NCBI GenBank assembly: GCA_028673005.1
Contig: CM054113.1
Span: 68,231,350-68,295,349 of the forward strand
Length of the DNA: 64,000 nt
Direction: 5' to 3'
Origin: Tanypteryx hageni
Lineage: Eukaryota; Arthropoda; Insecta; Odonata; Petaluridae
Shown piece after piece: positions 63,887 through 64,000 of the stretch. The notes beneath the pieces are model-generated. The model ran no database searches, was not told where the DNA came from, and saw only the letters and a list, made by a program, of their open reading frames with translations. The first letter of the stretch is position 1, and each line of letters opens with the position of its first letter. The translations under genes were made by a program, and so were the position numbers.

Positions 63887-64000
63887 CTTTCCTTCCAGAT
63901 TCATATTTGCCCTCACTGAGATATTGTACTATGAACTCATACCTACATACTACGGAAACTTGAAACTTATGAAATATTACACTTCCCTACCAGGTTGGTT

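Noticed and set aside
1..64000. CRISPR arrays, bacterial operons or prophage
   Set aside because: Spliced genes, animal protein families and eukaryotic transposons throughout; no regularly spaced short direct repeats of CRISPR type.

Overview
This window looks like animal nuclear DNA, probably from an arthropod. It is AT-rich, carries a multi-exon gene with long introns, and is packed with DNA transposons (hAT, piggyBac, Tigger/pogo, Harbinger), Jockey/CR1-type LINE pieces and Penelope-like retroelements. No species can be named from the sequence alone. Only three host genes are supported.

Left part (1-20.8 kb). A minus-strand multi-exon gene of uncertain identity (exons at 3380-3161, 3089-2967, 2841-2597; it continues leftward or is interrupted by repeats) starts head-to-head with an intronless RNF26-like ER-membrane RING E3 ligase gene (3982-5118), with about 600 bp between the two start codons. 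To the left is a minus-strand LINE fragment split by a hAT element with a perfect 8-bp target duplication. To the right, 5.2-20 kb is repeat country: a complete but decayed piggyBac element (7480-10643, TTAA duplication) inside degenerate repeats, a small hAT MITE, a truncated Tigger, degenerate 'host-search' type repeats, and a full-length hAT element (16140-19966) with an uninterrupted 594-residue ZBED5-like transposase.

Right part (20.8-64 kb). One gene occupies the rest: a soluble (bicarbonate-responsive) adenylyl cyclase of the ADCY10 family on the plus strand. I assembled 15 exons from 20864 to 60460 whose splice phases all agree. They give about 943 residues: cyclase domain C1, cyclase domain C2, then a Walker-type NTPase module. 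The 3' half of the gene (the long helical/TPR-like region) lies beyond the right edge. Metal-binding, bicarbonate-binding and adenine/ribose-pocket residues known from the human enzyme are kept.

The introns hold most of the mobile DNA: a LINE in intron 1 hit first by a hAT MITE and then by a Harbinger-like MITE, Penelope-like elements with GIY-YIG domains and terminal inverted repeats in introns 3 and 8, two oppositely oriented Penelope-like copies plus a pogo element with a C-terminal zinc finger in the 10.3-kb intron 9, CT-rich minisatellites, many hAT and Tigger MITEs with recognisable target duplications, and a nearly intact Tigger element with 23-bp identical ends in intron 15. I did not find a clearly new biological system; the most informative content is the sAC gene structure and the datable nesting of transposons.
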